A stretch of DNA of 64,000 nucleotides from Gnetum montanum (Eukaryota > Streptophyta > Gnetopsida > Gnetales > Gnetaceae). A program made the position numbers and the translations under genes. Below are positions 24,181-35,944 of this stretch, piece after piece; position 1 is the stretch's first letter, and the number at the start of each line of letters is the position of its first letter. The notes beneath the pieces are model-generated. The model ran no database searches, was not told the origin of the DNA, and saw only the letters and a program-made list of their open reading frames with translations. The DNA lies in NCBI GenBank assembly GCA_015680685.1, contig MNCI01022155.1, forward strand, positions 688,694 to 752,693. Direction: 5' to 3'.

Positions 24181-26760
24181 TTGTTAGATAATTTTTCTAC
24201 CTCTAGATAAATTCTTTCCATCTTTTGAATATGGAATCCTTCTACTAGTAATAGTTTTTTTAATTTTTCATGATTGAGAAGAACTTTAAAGGCTTGATTC
24301 ATTGTATCCAATTCTACACTATTAATCCTTTTGAGAATGTCCTAAGCTCCTAATCTATCTAAATCTTATTCTGTTATTGAGTTGGTTATTTCTATTATCA
24401 TGGCTCTCACACTAGAATAAGCCTATTCCAAATCAAGCTTTTATTTACTAGTTTTAGCAATAATTCCTATAACTGCTATCATCATCATATCCAAGAATTC
24501 TTATTTATATGATGGCATTACCTCTCTTTTTGCTTTGGCTAGGTTATATAGCTCTTGGGATCTTCACTCCATTTCTAGAAAAATAGCTTGGTTCCCCTTA
24601 ATTTTTACAATTTCTTCTTTAGTTTCTTGTATCCATTCTTTGTTCTAATTAACTTTAGTGATTGCATCTTTGAAGTTTGGTAAAGCTAGGTAAGAATAAT
24701 CTAGGGCTTTTCCATTCTTGTCCTATTCCAATTCTAAACTAGTGATGGCTAATCTTTCCTTCATCCAAGCTACTTCTTACTCCTTATTTACTAGCAATGA
24801 TTCCTTGATAGTTATCATTGTTTTTAGCTATTCATTCTTCTTTCTTAAGTCTTTCATTTCTTCCCATAGCATGGATGTCTCTTATTTATTTTGTAACAAA
24901 AACTGTTTAAGTTTGGCTATTTGACCATTAGCTATCTACATCATATCCTTGATTAGAGTAGCTATGGTTTCTAACATGTCTTCATGTGACATTGCAAGCT
25001 TATGCTTCCCTATTTATGGATCATCTTCTTTGTATTGGAAGATAATATTAACTTTTGTTTTCGGCTTAGTGGAAAGCTTCTAGCCCAATATAAGTCTTCC
25101 TTTCTTTTTTTTGATCTTGAAAGATTGTGTTACTTCTTTCATCAAGTATCCTGAAGGAAACTTGAGGACAATAAGGGTAGATGATGATATTTCTCCTTTC
25201 TTCTGCTATTGTTGCTATAGTTGTAGCTCTATTAGTCTCTACTGCTCCAATATTTTATGCTACTATAGCTCTTTTAACCTTTGTTTCTCTTGTAGCTACT
25301 GTTATTGTAACTCTTTCTTGGCCTTGGCTTGCTCAACTATGGCTTTCCTCATGGATATGACTCTTGCATATTGGGATCCATCAAGAGGAAACCTTTCATT
25401 AGGCATTGCATTTCTTCCATTTGAGTTAAGCATTCTTCTAAGAAGTCTTTGGCCAAAGGATGATCCCTATCTTTCATCCATCTATACACTTCAATAACTA
25501 GGGAATCATAAGCTACAGCTAATAACTTCATTGATAGGCTCTTCTTCAATTTTGTTGAAGCTTCATCTTTGGCTTGATTGACCTCCTTGTCAGTTGCTCT
25601 AAGATAGACTACATTAGCATCATTTGGCTAATGGAAATTTCTAGTCTTAGAAGTGGAGTATATTCTCTTTGGAGCTAGGGAAAAACTACATTTTTCCCCA
25701 TACCTTCTAACCATTACCCTCAAATGTCCTAAATTGATGAATTCCGAAAAGCCAAATTTAAGAGGGAAAGCCTCCTTATGCTTGTAGTCATGTTGTCGAG
25801 GGATTTTCCACATCTAACACCCCACCTCTATGGCTACTAAATAAGGAGCCACAAGCCTTAGTAATTTGAAGGTCTTCCTTTCAAAACTTGCTATGAGGAT
25901 TTGGGTGTAGCAAGCATGTAGAAAGAAAATTCCATGACACTTACCCCTTATTTCACTAATAACCTACTAATTGATCCTTGGTGGAAAATCCTCTAAAAAT
26001 AACTTGATTAAATGGGGATAAAAACAATTCCTCAAAAACTCTAAAACTTATACAGCGATGTAGCTTCTTTGGTAGGCAACTAGGAAGAAGTTGTAATAGG
26101 GGTTTCCTATATGAGCTGTTCTCTGTGATGTGTAGTTAATAAAAATTGGGGTTGTTCTCTTAGGTTTAGGAACCTCACTTAACAAATGATCTAATAAAAA
26201 TGAGCTAAGACTTAACTGAATCCCTTGCTCATGAACTTCTGAAAGACTGTACTGCAATGCATCATTCATATATTGAATAAGAAAGAAATACTATTTATTT
26301 TCCAAAGCTACCTAGGCCCAAACATGATAGTCAGAAACTAAATAATTTCATAGGGGGAACAAAAATTTAAAGCTGAAATAAAAATCCTATGAGGGAACCT
26401 AAGCTCTGCAACCATAATATCTAGTTCTACTAATCCATACAGCTTGTATGCCTTCTTGACATTGAAGTCAATATAATGCTCTAAACTTCCTCTTAATCAT
26501 AGCTTGTCCTTTTCATATATTGTTTCTACTATTAGGTAGTTCAAAACATCTTTGATGAGTTTTCTTTAGGCCTAAAACCAAGCTTATGAAGTCTTGTTTT
26601 CTTATATACTTCCTATCATTCTTCCATCGATTATGTGAACTAAAGGCCTGATTTCTCAATTAAATCATGATCTTCATCAAAGTTGAATAGGTCCACCTCT
26701 TGCACTTCTAGCTCTAAGCATGTGACATCAATCCATTCTTGGAGCTTATAGATGTTCAAA
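24181..26760 (-). pseudogene. Unknown long ORF remnant linked to family B
   Basis: From about 26760 down to 25349 the minus strand holds long open pieces in neighbouring frames: 26048-26269 (TPIFINYTSQRTAHIGNPYY), 25628-25813 (FGFSEFINLGHLRVMVRRYG) and 25349-25549 (DSLVIEVYRWMKDRDHPLA). Below 25340 it becomes Lys/Glu/Asn-rich and coiled-coil-like. The gross order, globular part then coiled coil, resembles the accessory ORF of E2 and E3, but I see no direct sequence match. No family recognised. Confidence 0.4.
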
Positions 26761-27139
26761 TTGAATTGTTTCAAGTATTAGAAGAAACAAAAGTATCAAC
26801 ATCTTAAAATTTTTGAGGAGTTTCTTCTTTCTCTTTATGTAACATCATGGTTGGTTTTTCTAAAGGACTTTGTCAGGATTATAAAGCTTTTCTTCATGCT
26901 TCAATTACTACACTATCTTTACTCTTAGATCTATTTTAGTTCTTAGCTCTATTTGTTAATGGTTGCATGTTTGAAATTTATCTAAATCTCACTTATCAAT
27001 ATTCAAAGCTCTATTCTTTAATTTGCTCACTTTTAGATATGTTTTCAACTTAGTTCATGACACATATTGCAAGCTTTTATTTTGTTAAGCTACCTCATTA
27101 AAATCCTAAGAGTTTAGGTTTAACATCTCAACCTTTTTA

Positions 27140-27824
27140 GCTTCAGTTCTTGCATATCCTTATCTTTATGCTAACATTTTTGAATTTGCTTATAAAGTTG
27201 AGTTTTGGTTCTATGAATCATTTTACATAAGAGCTGATGTGGCAAAGTGGTTCTTAAGCTTCCTTGTAGAATTGACTTTTGGTTCTATAGGTTGTGTCAT
27301 ATCCTTTAGCCTCTTACTTACAATACATTGAGCTGGATTAGAACTTTAACATGCATGTGCATAAATTAAAATTGTATTCTTTTGTAGGCCCAAGATGAGA
27401 TTTGATGTGGGTTGTAGAACCATTTCAAAGCTTATCTATAGAACTATTTTTATGCTCTACTAACTTGCTCTACAAGGGATCTGACATGGTGGAACGAATT
27501 TGTAGTTTGCTTGTAGAGCCAGTTCATAGAACCACTTTTTGGTTCTATGAGTTTTTCTTCTATCTTAAGCTTTCATGGCTTTTGAGTTTTTTTTTAAAAT
27601 CCTCTAAGCTAGGTTATATTTATAATTTTCAAGCTTGTTATGTGTAATTCCAAAGAGTGAGAGAAGCCTTATACTTACCAGTTTATCTTGAATAAAATTA
27701 TTTTGCCTTGCACTATGGATGTTTCCCATTACATTAAGGGGTTTTACCATGTAAATCTTATGTGTTCTATTTTTTACTTTATTTTTATTATCTAGTAGAT
27801 CTTTTTTTGTCATTTTTCCCAACA
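27140..27824 (+). repeat. Ty1/copia 5' LTR, partial
   Basis: Ends CCCAACA, followed by ATTGGTTTTGAAGA at the place of a copia tRNA-Met PBS (canonical ATTGGTATCAGAGC). The 5' part has repeated GGTTCTATG and AGAACC words, including 10-bp inverted arms at 27524-27533 and 27541-27550, then a TTATATTTATAA box (27614-27625). The left end is not defined. Confidence 0.55.
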
Positions 27825-27859
27825 ATTGGTTTTGAAGAAAAGATTAGAAATTACTATGA

Positions 27860-28455
27860 ATGGTTAGCTGGTCAAGAACTACAAAGTTTGACATTGAAAA
27901 ATTTGATGGTAAAGGAAAGTTTGAATTGTGAAAAATGAAGCTATGGGATTTTCTAGTGCATCAAGGGTTGCACAAGGCTCTTGATGGCAAGAGCAAAAGA
28001 CCTAGTACTATGGATGATGAAGTGTGGGAGGAAATTGATTTAAAAGCTCTTGTGACCATGCATTTGTGCTTGGAAAATGAAGTGATGTACAATGCTAGTG
28101 GGACTTACGAATAAAGATAGAATCTTTGTATATGAAAAAGTGCTCTTTAAACTAGGTCCTACTTAAGTTCAAATTTTAGTCATTATAAATGAAAGAATAT
28201 GTAAGTTTCCATGAACGTTTAAATACTTTCGATTTTTATGTGAAGAAGTTGTTAGATTTCAATGTTAAAACAGATGATAAGGATTAAGCAGTTTGCTCAC
28301 TTAAATCATTATGACCATCATATAGTATTCTTGGCACAACATTAATGTATGGAAAGATTGAAATCAAGAGGTAAGAGAAGTAAAGTAAGATATTGGTATT
28401 ATGGTAAATATGGATACATTAAAAAGGACTATTGAAATAAAAAATGATTAAAACA
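27860..28455 (+). pseudogene. gag: Ty1/copia gag pseudogene
   Basis: The ATG at 27860 opens a frame with KFDIEKFDGKGKFEL, KLWDFLVHQGLHKALDGKSK and WEEIDLKALVTMHLCLENEV, the conserved plant copia Gag core. An in-frame TGA stands at a Trp position of the core. The nucleocapsid knuckle at 28391-28432 keeps the spacing of CX2CX4HX4C but all four ligands are now Tyr. The rest of pol is absent apart from a short protease remnant. Confidence 0.88.
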
Positions 28456-28554
28456 AAGGATTTGATGAAAAATCTAAAGAAAGAGATTCAATAATTCAGG
28501 GTTCAAGTATGATTTTTTACGAAGTTCTTGCTGCTTATATTGGTATTCAATATC

Positions 28555-28640
28555 ATGATGACTAGTTACTAGATTTTCACATTTCTAACTACATGTATTC
28601 ATATATAGATTGGTTTATCAATTATGAATCATATGATAGA
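28555..28640 (+). pseudogene. Ty1/copia protease remnant
   Basis: LLDFHISNYMYSYIDWFINYE resembles the copia protease block (LDSGCSYHM...DWF..YE) in order and spacing, downstream of the knuckle. The catalytic motif is destroyed. Similarity stops near 28640. Confidence 0.5.
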
Positions 28641-28977
28641 TGTCCACACTTAGATGTCTACACTTAGACATCTATGTCAAGAGGTAAACATCTATTATCA
28701 ATTAGAGAAGTCTACTCTACAAGACCACTTTGAATTTTGGATCATGGCTTTAGCATTTCAGCATCTTGGCAATCCCCAAAACATCTTCATTTTTCTCAGA
28801 GACTCGATATGCATCCTACTTCTCACCTCATCATCCTAGCTCTTGTTTTGACATCTCAATTTACCTCTTATTTTAGTTTAGCTTTCTTTTTGAAGTCTTA
28901 GTTTAACATGTTCCTTCTTGGTCCTACAAGACTACAACACATTTAAACATTTTTCATTTCCAAAGTCTTAACATACC
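28641..28977. other. Junction between copia remnant and E3
   Basis: Begins with GATGTC / GACATC inverted words (28642-28674) resembling a palindrome module. The rest is unassigned. It may be what is left of the E3 3' LTR, but no terminus or purine tract is clear. The ORF at 28654-28839 is probably chance. Confidence 0.35.
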
Positions 28978-31950
28978 AAAAGGTCAAAAATATTTATAAT
29001 TGGCATGGATACAAAAATTTATGCAATGTACAAATAATTTGAAAAATTTAATAAAATTTATAGGCACTAGCCAAATGAAGCAAAATGGGATGAAACTTTT
29101 ATACCATGCCTAGAGGTAAATGCTCCTATGGTGCAAAGGCTCCTTCATCATGTCTATGTTGTACTTGGAGTCTAGGCTACCCTGCTTATGTCAAAAATTG
29201 AAAGGTATCCAAAAGTACCTTTATTTTCTCATCTTTGCCTCATGGGTTATGGATGTTTAGGTGACTTTACCTATATGAGCTAATGCTAACATATCCCATG
29301 CATAAGGTAACATTAAAAACATCTCTTTGATATTGATAAACTAGGCTACAAACTATTTATGTTTGATGTTGAACATAAAAATAAGATTCCATAGCTCTTG
29401 GTAGTCATTCATTCTCTTGGTTAGGTTCTTAGTAACTTATCTCTGATTTGTGAAATTTCTCTTTAGAATTTCAAGTTTTTCATATGCTATCTCAAAGTTT
29501 TATTTTGTTTCTTTATGAATCTTGAACTCCACTTTATAAAGGAGGTAGGGGCTAGTCATATGCTTTTCCAATTTTGATCTTGGCCTCCATACTATTAGCA
29601 TTACCAAGTTTGCATATCAAAGGTTAGCTAATTCCATATAGTCCATCATCTTCTCAATTTGCAACTCTTTTAGGTAGATCTCAGATTAATTGTAGGCATT
29701 AAGTTCATCAAAGATGGATTGTCATATATCACCTCTTTGTTATACCTATTGGAGGGCTTCATTCACCTTAGCCTTCACCAACTTGATTTTTTTCATTAAT
29801 CTCTTTAAGCATTATGACTTGGTTCTTGTAATCATTCATAACTCTTTCATATTTTAGGGCCTCATTCTTCTAGATGGTAATCTTAATGACGGTCTTCTAG
29901 TGAAGAGCATGAACTTTCTCCATCGAGAGAGTTCTAGTTTTTGCAATCAACCACCTCATATCTAAGTTCATCTTGGCAAGCTTCTTTTGCTACTAGAAAA
30001 TGTAATCAACCATTTAATCCTTTTACTACTCAACATTCCATAGGTGATGATTCTCTTTAGTTAGCATAATATTTTCTTTGTGAACATGTTGAAGATCATG
30101 GTTAGAAGAATTCATCATTACTTCCAAAAGTGACACATCAAAGATCACCGTTTCCTTTGCATTCTTGACCTCTTGAAATATTTTTAGAAGTTATTGAAAA
30201 ACTTCATCCCTTATAACCTCTAGCTAAGAATGGTTGGATCTAACAAGTGGGCTTTGGGTTCTACAACCTTAGCCACCAACCATTGATTACTAATGGTGAC
30301 CTTTTCAAGTTGCACATTTGCAATTAGAAACTTGCTCCTTGTCTTAAGCAGTTGTGACTAGATTAAGAAATATCTTTTGAAAGATCAAAGATCTCTAGAA
30401 CTAGTTGCCTAGCTCCCACTAGTTTCTCCAACACCTCCTCATGATGGGTTGTACTTATTTCTCTACTTTTGGCTCCTGCAAACATTTAGACATCTACCAT
30501 TGGAATAACATCAAGGATGGATGCTACATGAGCACTCAATGCTTCTCCTATTTTATCTACCACCATCTTTGCTATAATCTCTCCATTCTTATGTGTCAAA
30601 ACTAGGACTATTGCTCCTTTTCCTTCTCCAAGAATCACAAATAAGGCTACTATATTTATAGATATTTTAAGAAATTCTTGTCTTGGAATAGATAAAATTA
30701 CTTATCTAATATTAAGACTGGAGTGAATAAAAGTATGGTTTTTTTCTGCAGAGAATAGAAGAGCTATTTTGTTCCTTAGCTAGTTGATGATCCTTGTGAC
30801 GTCATTCAAGTGGCTCATGGCTGGTTGATACATAGAGGATTCTCCATCATCTCTAAATGCTTATTTTTGCAACTATTGTTCTCTAAGTTACCATAGGCAT
30901 TCAGTAGCTACCATCATTTTTGAAGTTATCTCTAGTATTATAGGTCGTGGTGGTAGTGGTAATTCCTCCTTCTAGAGCTTAGCAGGCACTATGTGTTTCA
31001 TCATCTCCTACCATGATGCAGTAGAAGCCTTGTGAACCACATCATTTGCATAGCATGCTATTCCTTCCCTCTTGTAGAGTTTTCTTATGAGGCAAGGAAA
31101 GAAAAGTATCTACCTATCATTCTCATTTTCCTTGAAACATTTCTCAATTTCTAGGAAGGTAAGGTGATGAAGTTTGACTTGGAATTTCCTACTTAGAGCA
31201 ACAAATGCCTTGGTGGAGAAGGTATTCATCTTACTTGGTCTCACTGTAAGATTGAGGTGATAGGCCATAATCATAAAATAGGCATGCTTTGTCTTTGTCA
31301 GAGCAACATCTTACGGTTCACTCTATAGCATACTAAACCCATTCTTTTTTTTTTACCTTAAGGTATGCTTGTGTTGATATTTCTACCAACTTTACCCTAG
31401 TGTTTAGTAATTTAAGGGCCTCTACTATTGCTTCAATTGAATAGAAGATGGTAATATCTTTAATTTATATAGTTGCATCTTCTTGTTGATTTTTCCAGAA
31501 GAGGTAAGTCCTGCACATGTATCATTCTTTACTAGTGGAGAGAATGGGCCATAGTGGAAACCTTGTAGTTATGTCATGACCTCTTTCGATGTCAACTCTA
31601 GGAAAAGTTCAAAATGTAGCTCCTAAAGAATGGAGATTTGAATTTCTTTGCTTTAGACCTTTTTCTAGGCAAGCGTCAATGAGTGCGACCTCTAGATTAG
31701 GTTTTGGTCTTAGGACCTCATTCTGACTAAATTGCCTAATTTTAGTTATGTAAGTCTAAGGATAGATTTCACCTCAAGTTCCTCATGCAATGGTTTGGTA
31801 TCATGGATTGCCTTGGTAGCTTGTTCTTAGGGTTGTTACTATTGTTGTGATTGTCTCCTTCCTTCTTAAGGTCATTTTTCCTAGGGTCGTGATGAACCTC
31901 CTACTTGTGATCCTCGCTTGGATGTTATCAATGATTACAAACTAACCCAA
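28978..31950 (-). pseudogene. E3 accessory ORF
   Basis: The N-terminal half (about 31950-31100) contains LFWKNQQEDATI and IKDITIFYSIEAIVEALKLLN, homologous to E2 (LFWHNKDKG ... IKVIAKTLNLLNEG) and P. The C-terminal half (about 30500-29000) is rich in Lys, Glu, Leu and Asn, suggesting coiled coil. It lies at the 3' end of the element, where env-like genes sit in Athila, but no signal peptide or membrane segment is visible. Function unknown. Many stops. Confidence 0.55.
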
Positions 31951-34089
31951 AATTAATCATTATCTTGTTTAATTTAGATACCTTTCACTATTTGATTGGG
32001 TTAGGTTTGTTGATTAAATGTTAAAAGTTTATCGTTAAGTTCTTATTTAGTGATTGGAGGCATATGACAATATTTTATCATTATTTTAAGTTTGTTTTAA
32101 CAAAGATTGGTTGTTGGTATTAACTTTTCAAATTATTATTTTAATACCTTATTTATGCAATGTTATTAAGATTTTCAAATTTCTGTCAAAACTTAGTGTT
32201 GGATACCCTTCCAACATAAAATGTACCTTTAGAGGCTTGAGAATTAAGGAATGGATGAAAATGAGTATGTGTTAAGAAAGTTATCACTCTTAGAATGCTT
32301 TGGGCTTTGAAAAATTGCAAAATATCCTCTTGCATTTGAAGAAAATGATTAAAAAATAAGCTATGTATCACACATATTTATAGCATTTTTATGCCATGTC
32401 AATGTATCCAACTATATCGATGTATTCAACTATGTCGATAGGGTTATGTTAATGCAACTGTTCATAGTCCTTTTTCAACTTGAGATATTAAGAAATTTTA
32501 ATTATTTCTAGGGTTTAAACAAGAGGCAAATGAAAGCTAGAAAGATGAAAATCAAGGTAACAATATATTTTGAGATTCTAAGGAATAAGAGTATATCTAG
32601 CACATAGACTGAGAAAATATGAGATGTTTCTTAAGCAAGATTAGCACCAAATTGAATGATGTATACTATCAAGGTTATTAAAACTAAATAGATGCCTAGG
32701 GATATGGAATTTATACTAAATGTAACCAAATGTTATGCAAGTGAACCCTTCCCAAAGTAGGCTTATGCCTAAAGATACCCTTTCATAACCTTATCACAAG
32801 GAGTTTGTAGGCACCTTTGATGATGAATGATGGTTTATGTTAGAAATCATACCCACACAATGGATTATCTTAGGATTATATAATCTAAAAAATGAGACTA
32901 GTAGCTGACTATAACATGGGACAATGAGGTGAGAAAATGGAGTGCTAGAATGGTAGAAAGAGATTGGGAGAGGAAAATCTATATCATAATTTCCAGAGAT
33001 CCTTGGTGAAATGCATGATTAGGATGATTTGACATTGGTCTATTATGAGTATAGAGTAAGTTCATACTAATTTTAGTAGCCTTGCATTAATGTATTCCTC
33101 CTCTCCTACCATCATGAGTTGATGACAACCATGAAGAATAATCAACACTCTAAGAAAAGAAGGAAAAAGAAGAAGAAAATAGTTAGAGAGTATTTAGGAA
33201 GAAATTTGGACCTTAATTAGAGGAGTACCTTCATGCATGAGTAACATGTCTCTCCAACCCCATAACTAATGCTTGTATCCAAAGAGATCTTCAAGGAGGT
33301 GTGCTTTGAATTCTTATTATTTTGTTTGTTGTTTTTTTTAAGTACCACATCTTACAAGAACATACTTCATTTTATTGTTGGTGGTAGAAGTGATGATATG
33401 TCCATGATGAGCCATTGAACTCATGAGAAAATTTGAAAATAGAATACAAAAAATCCCTTCAAGATGACACCCTTTTCCATTTCCACTTAGTCCCTTTTCA
33501 ATTTGTTGAGTAATAAGATCAAATGTTACTTTTAGTTTCCATGTAAAAGAACCATTGTGCTACCATGATAGAGATCTTCTTATAAGATAAATGGAATGGA
33601 CAAACATCATGAGCTTACTACCTAGTACCATTGGAAAATTCATGACTCATTAGTAGAGAGCATAATCAAAGGATAAAATTGGCTTGAATAAGGAAGTTTA
33701 ATCTTGATAGTAGCAATCATTAATTACTAAAGTTTATAGTAGCCATGGAATAAAATCATAGATCGTCATTAAAACTGAACAAATGTAATAATAAAAGCCA
33801 AAGTAAAAAGAAAAAAGTACAAAATGAAAATATATAGAATAAATATTAAAATATTAAAAAATGAAAAACATGTAAAGAACAATCTAAAACAAAAGAAAAA
33901 AAAGAGAAAAATGTTTCATCCTTGTTAAGATATTATTACATATGGTTATCTTCCCCATGACTAAGTTGGAAAGAGGAGATTCAAAAAATAAAGTGAGCTT
34001 ATTCTTGATTTGACATGTTAGTGCTACAGTTGGTTATTTGGAAGTCTATGAAAGATTTGAGTTGTTATATGTTGACTAGCATATGTGCC
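31951..34089 (-). other. E3 3' non-coding region
   Basis: No gene is supported; the ORF at 32186-32371 is not credible. The region near 33900-33970 aligns with E-in 46690-46790, including the CCCCATGACTAAGTTGGAA motif. It contains the internal module at 32374-32447. Confidence 0.55.
32374..32447 (-). promoter_or_regulatory. E3 internal TATA-plus-repeat module
   Basis: A minus-strand TATA box (plus strand TATTTATA, 32375-32382) is followed on the plus strand by TCGATGTATTCAACTATGTC and related words (32396-32447). The layout matches the other internal modules, but the core word is TATCGATG rather than GATATC. Confidence 0.4.
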
Positions 34090-34811
34090 TCAAGGCTTTT
34101 TTGGTGGTAAATTATCATAGCCCTAGAAGAAAAAGTTACGTGTATAATATATGATCCTTTCCATAATGTCTGAAACTTAGTTTATTGGGGTACATGCATG
34201 GGATTCCAATAGAGAATCTTGTCTCCTAGTTTGAAGTCAACTTTGTGTATCTAGGTGTCGTGGACGTTTTTATTGTATGCCTTGTGTACTTCATTCATCA
34301 TAGGAGCTACTCTATGATTTTCATTTAGCATGTTGAATGTCATAAGCTATTCTTTTTAAGTCAAGATTACATGCAGTTGTGAGTGTATAGATTTTAGTTT
34401 GAATTTGAAGTTTGGGTAATTTCCCGTACACTAACTCATAGGGAGAGTAGCTTATCGAAAGTTTTCATGTAGAATGATATGCCTAGAGGGCATTGTTGAG
34501 TTTGTAAATCTAGTCTTTCCTAAATCTAATAATGGTCCATATTAGGATTTGAGTAATCTCCCTATTGGTTACTTCAACTTGACCATTGGCTTGAGGATAT
34601 TCAGGTATTATAAGTTTATGATGCACCCTTAAGCATTGCATTAACTTATAGAAGTTAGCTCCTATGAAGTATGTGCCTTTGTCAAAAATTAGTGCTCTAA
34701 GCATACCAAGCCTATTTACCACTTGTTGTTGAAAAAATTGAGCTACAATAGTAGAGGTATAGTTAGGAATAGCTACAGCTTTAGGCCATTTTATATAGTA
34801 TTCAACAATAA
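34090..34811 (-). pseudogene. E3 integrase, C-terminal portion
   Basis: YYIKWPKAVAIP, FDKGTYFIGANFYKLMQCL and PEYPQANGQVEVTNREI are the integrase core, with Asp and Glu of the D,D,E triad visible. The open stretch 34510-34811 is the best-preserved integrase fragment in the window. The C-terminal domain runs to about 34090. E2 cuts the gene at 34811; the upstream half is at 54300-54840. The first residues of the ORF beyond 34811 lie in the E2 LTR and are not integrase. Confidence 0.9.
34807..34811. repeat. Target site duplication of E2, left
   Basis: AATAA, identical to 54300-54304. Five bases is the usual Ty3/gypsy duplication length. Confidence 0.85.
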
Positions 34812-35752
34812 TGATGAGTGGCGAGGTAACCCTACACCCAATCATACGAATCACAAGCACACATGATCTGGTTGAATTCTATGGATGGAACTAGTTGTGC
34901 ATCTAAATTATTATGCTTTGATCATAGTTTGCGATCTTCCCACTTGGACTAGTCGTATTTTTTTCACATATGGTTTAGTTTAAAGTGAGGCATATAGTGT
35001 TGTCTAATTGTATGCTACTCTTAATGATGATAAAGAGATAAATTTACTAAGCTAATGAACAATGGAAAATATGATCTAAACTAGCCTATGTGTGATGAGT
35101 ACCCATCCCAAATCATTTGTACATGCCTTAGACTTCATATAACTATCACTGGGATTACCAAGCATACATCACTAGGTGTGCCAAACGATACACTGCTAGA
35201 TTACCAAGTACTTACACTTAAGCACTCGTGATTAAGTCATACTCATTTTTCTTAATGATAGGAATAGTAAATAGTAATAAATGGAAAAATTTAACTAAAA
35301 AAATAGTAAATAGTTAAATAATTAAATAATTAAAGTAATAATAAATCTAAGTGAATGTGGCAATGATGGAAGTAATCTTTATCTTTATTTCCAGTCGTGT
35401 AATGTGTCCAAGTATATCACACTTAAACAAAGGTTTTGTACAATTACAAACATCACATTGTGGGCATGCACTAGGAATAACAAAACTTGAATTTAGATAT
35501 CTAAGAAAAACTATCAAAAATTAAGAACTAAAACTATGTCCCAACCATGCATCCAAGTGTTGTATTTATAGACTAGCATAGAAGAGACGATATTGGATAT
35601 CTAACATCATTTTTTGGGATCCAATATTTTTTATTCGATATCGAAACCTTGATATTGGGTATCCAATATCAAAGTCTTGATATCAAGTATTCGATATCAG
35701 AGTCTCGATATCAAGTATTTGATATCAGGGCTGACTCGATGATGACTTGTCA
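34812..35752 (-). repeat. E2 3' LTR
   Basis: About 941 bp. The plus strand begins TGATGAGTGG and ends GACTTGTCA, as does the 5' copy (GACTCGTCA). It has several CTGGGATTACCAAG-like repeats (35149-35215), a TATA box and a long GATATC array. A purine tract follows. Confidence 0.9.
35573..35731 (-). promoter_or_regulatory. E2 3' LTR promoter: TATA box and GATATC array
   Basis: The minus-strand TATAAATA box (35573-35580) is followed on the plus strand by at least four near-palindromic units, such as GATATTGGGTATCCAATATC, GATATCAAGTATTCGATATC and GATATCAAGTATTTGATATC. This is the longest array in the window. Confidence 0.6.
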
Positions 35753-35766
35753 TACCTGCATGACTG
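35753..35766 (-). other. E2 polypurine tract, decayed
   Basis: The plus strand reads TACCTGCATGACTG. The minus strand CAGTCATGCAGGTA is the decayed form of CAGTCATGGGGGTA found at the E-in 3' LTR. It would prime plus-strand DNA synthesis. Confidence 0.7.
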
Positions 35767-35944
35767 AATGAAAACATGTCCTTGAGTTAAACAAAATGAG
35801 GAACAAGTTCTTTACAAAAATTGGTGAAAAGGTATGGAATTATTGACTGACTTAGATAAACAAAAAAACAAATAAGTGCACTTATACATGCTGTAGTGGT
35901 GCTTACAAAAATTGGACACAAAATTACAAGATACAAAGCTAGGA

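Noticed and set aside
25111-25497. A 128-aa plus-strand ORF rich in Cys, Ser and Tyr, resembling a secreted small protein
   Set aside because: It is opposite a minus-strand coiled-coil-like ORF; Lys/Glu/Gln-rich coding read in antisense gives just this Ser/Cys/Phe composition.
28978-31950. Accessory ORF as a classical Athila envelope gene
   Set aside because: The position fits, but no signal peptide, transmembrane segment or Cys pattern is visible; the C-terminal half is highly charged.
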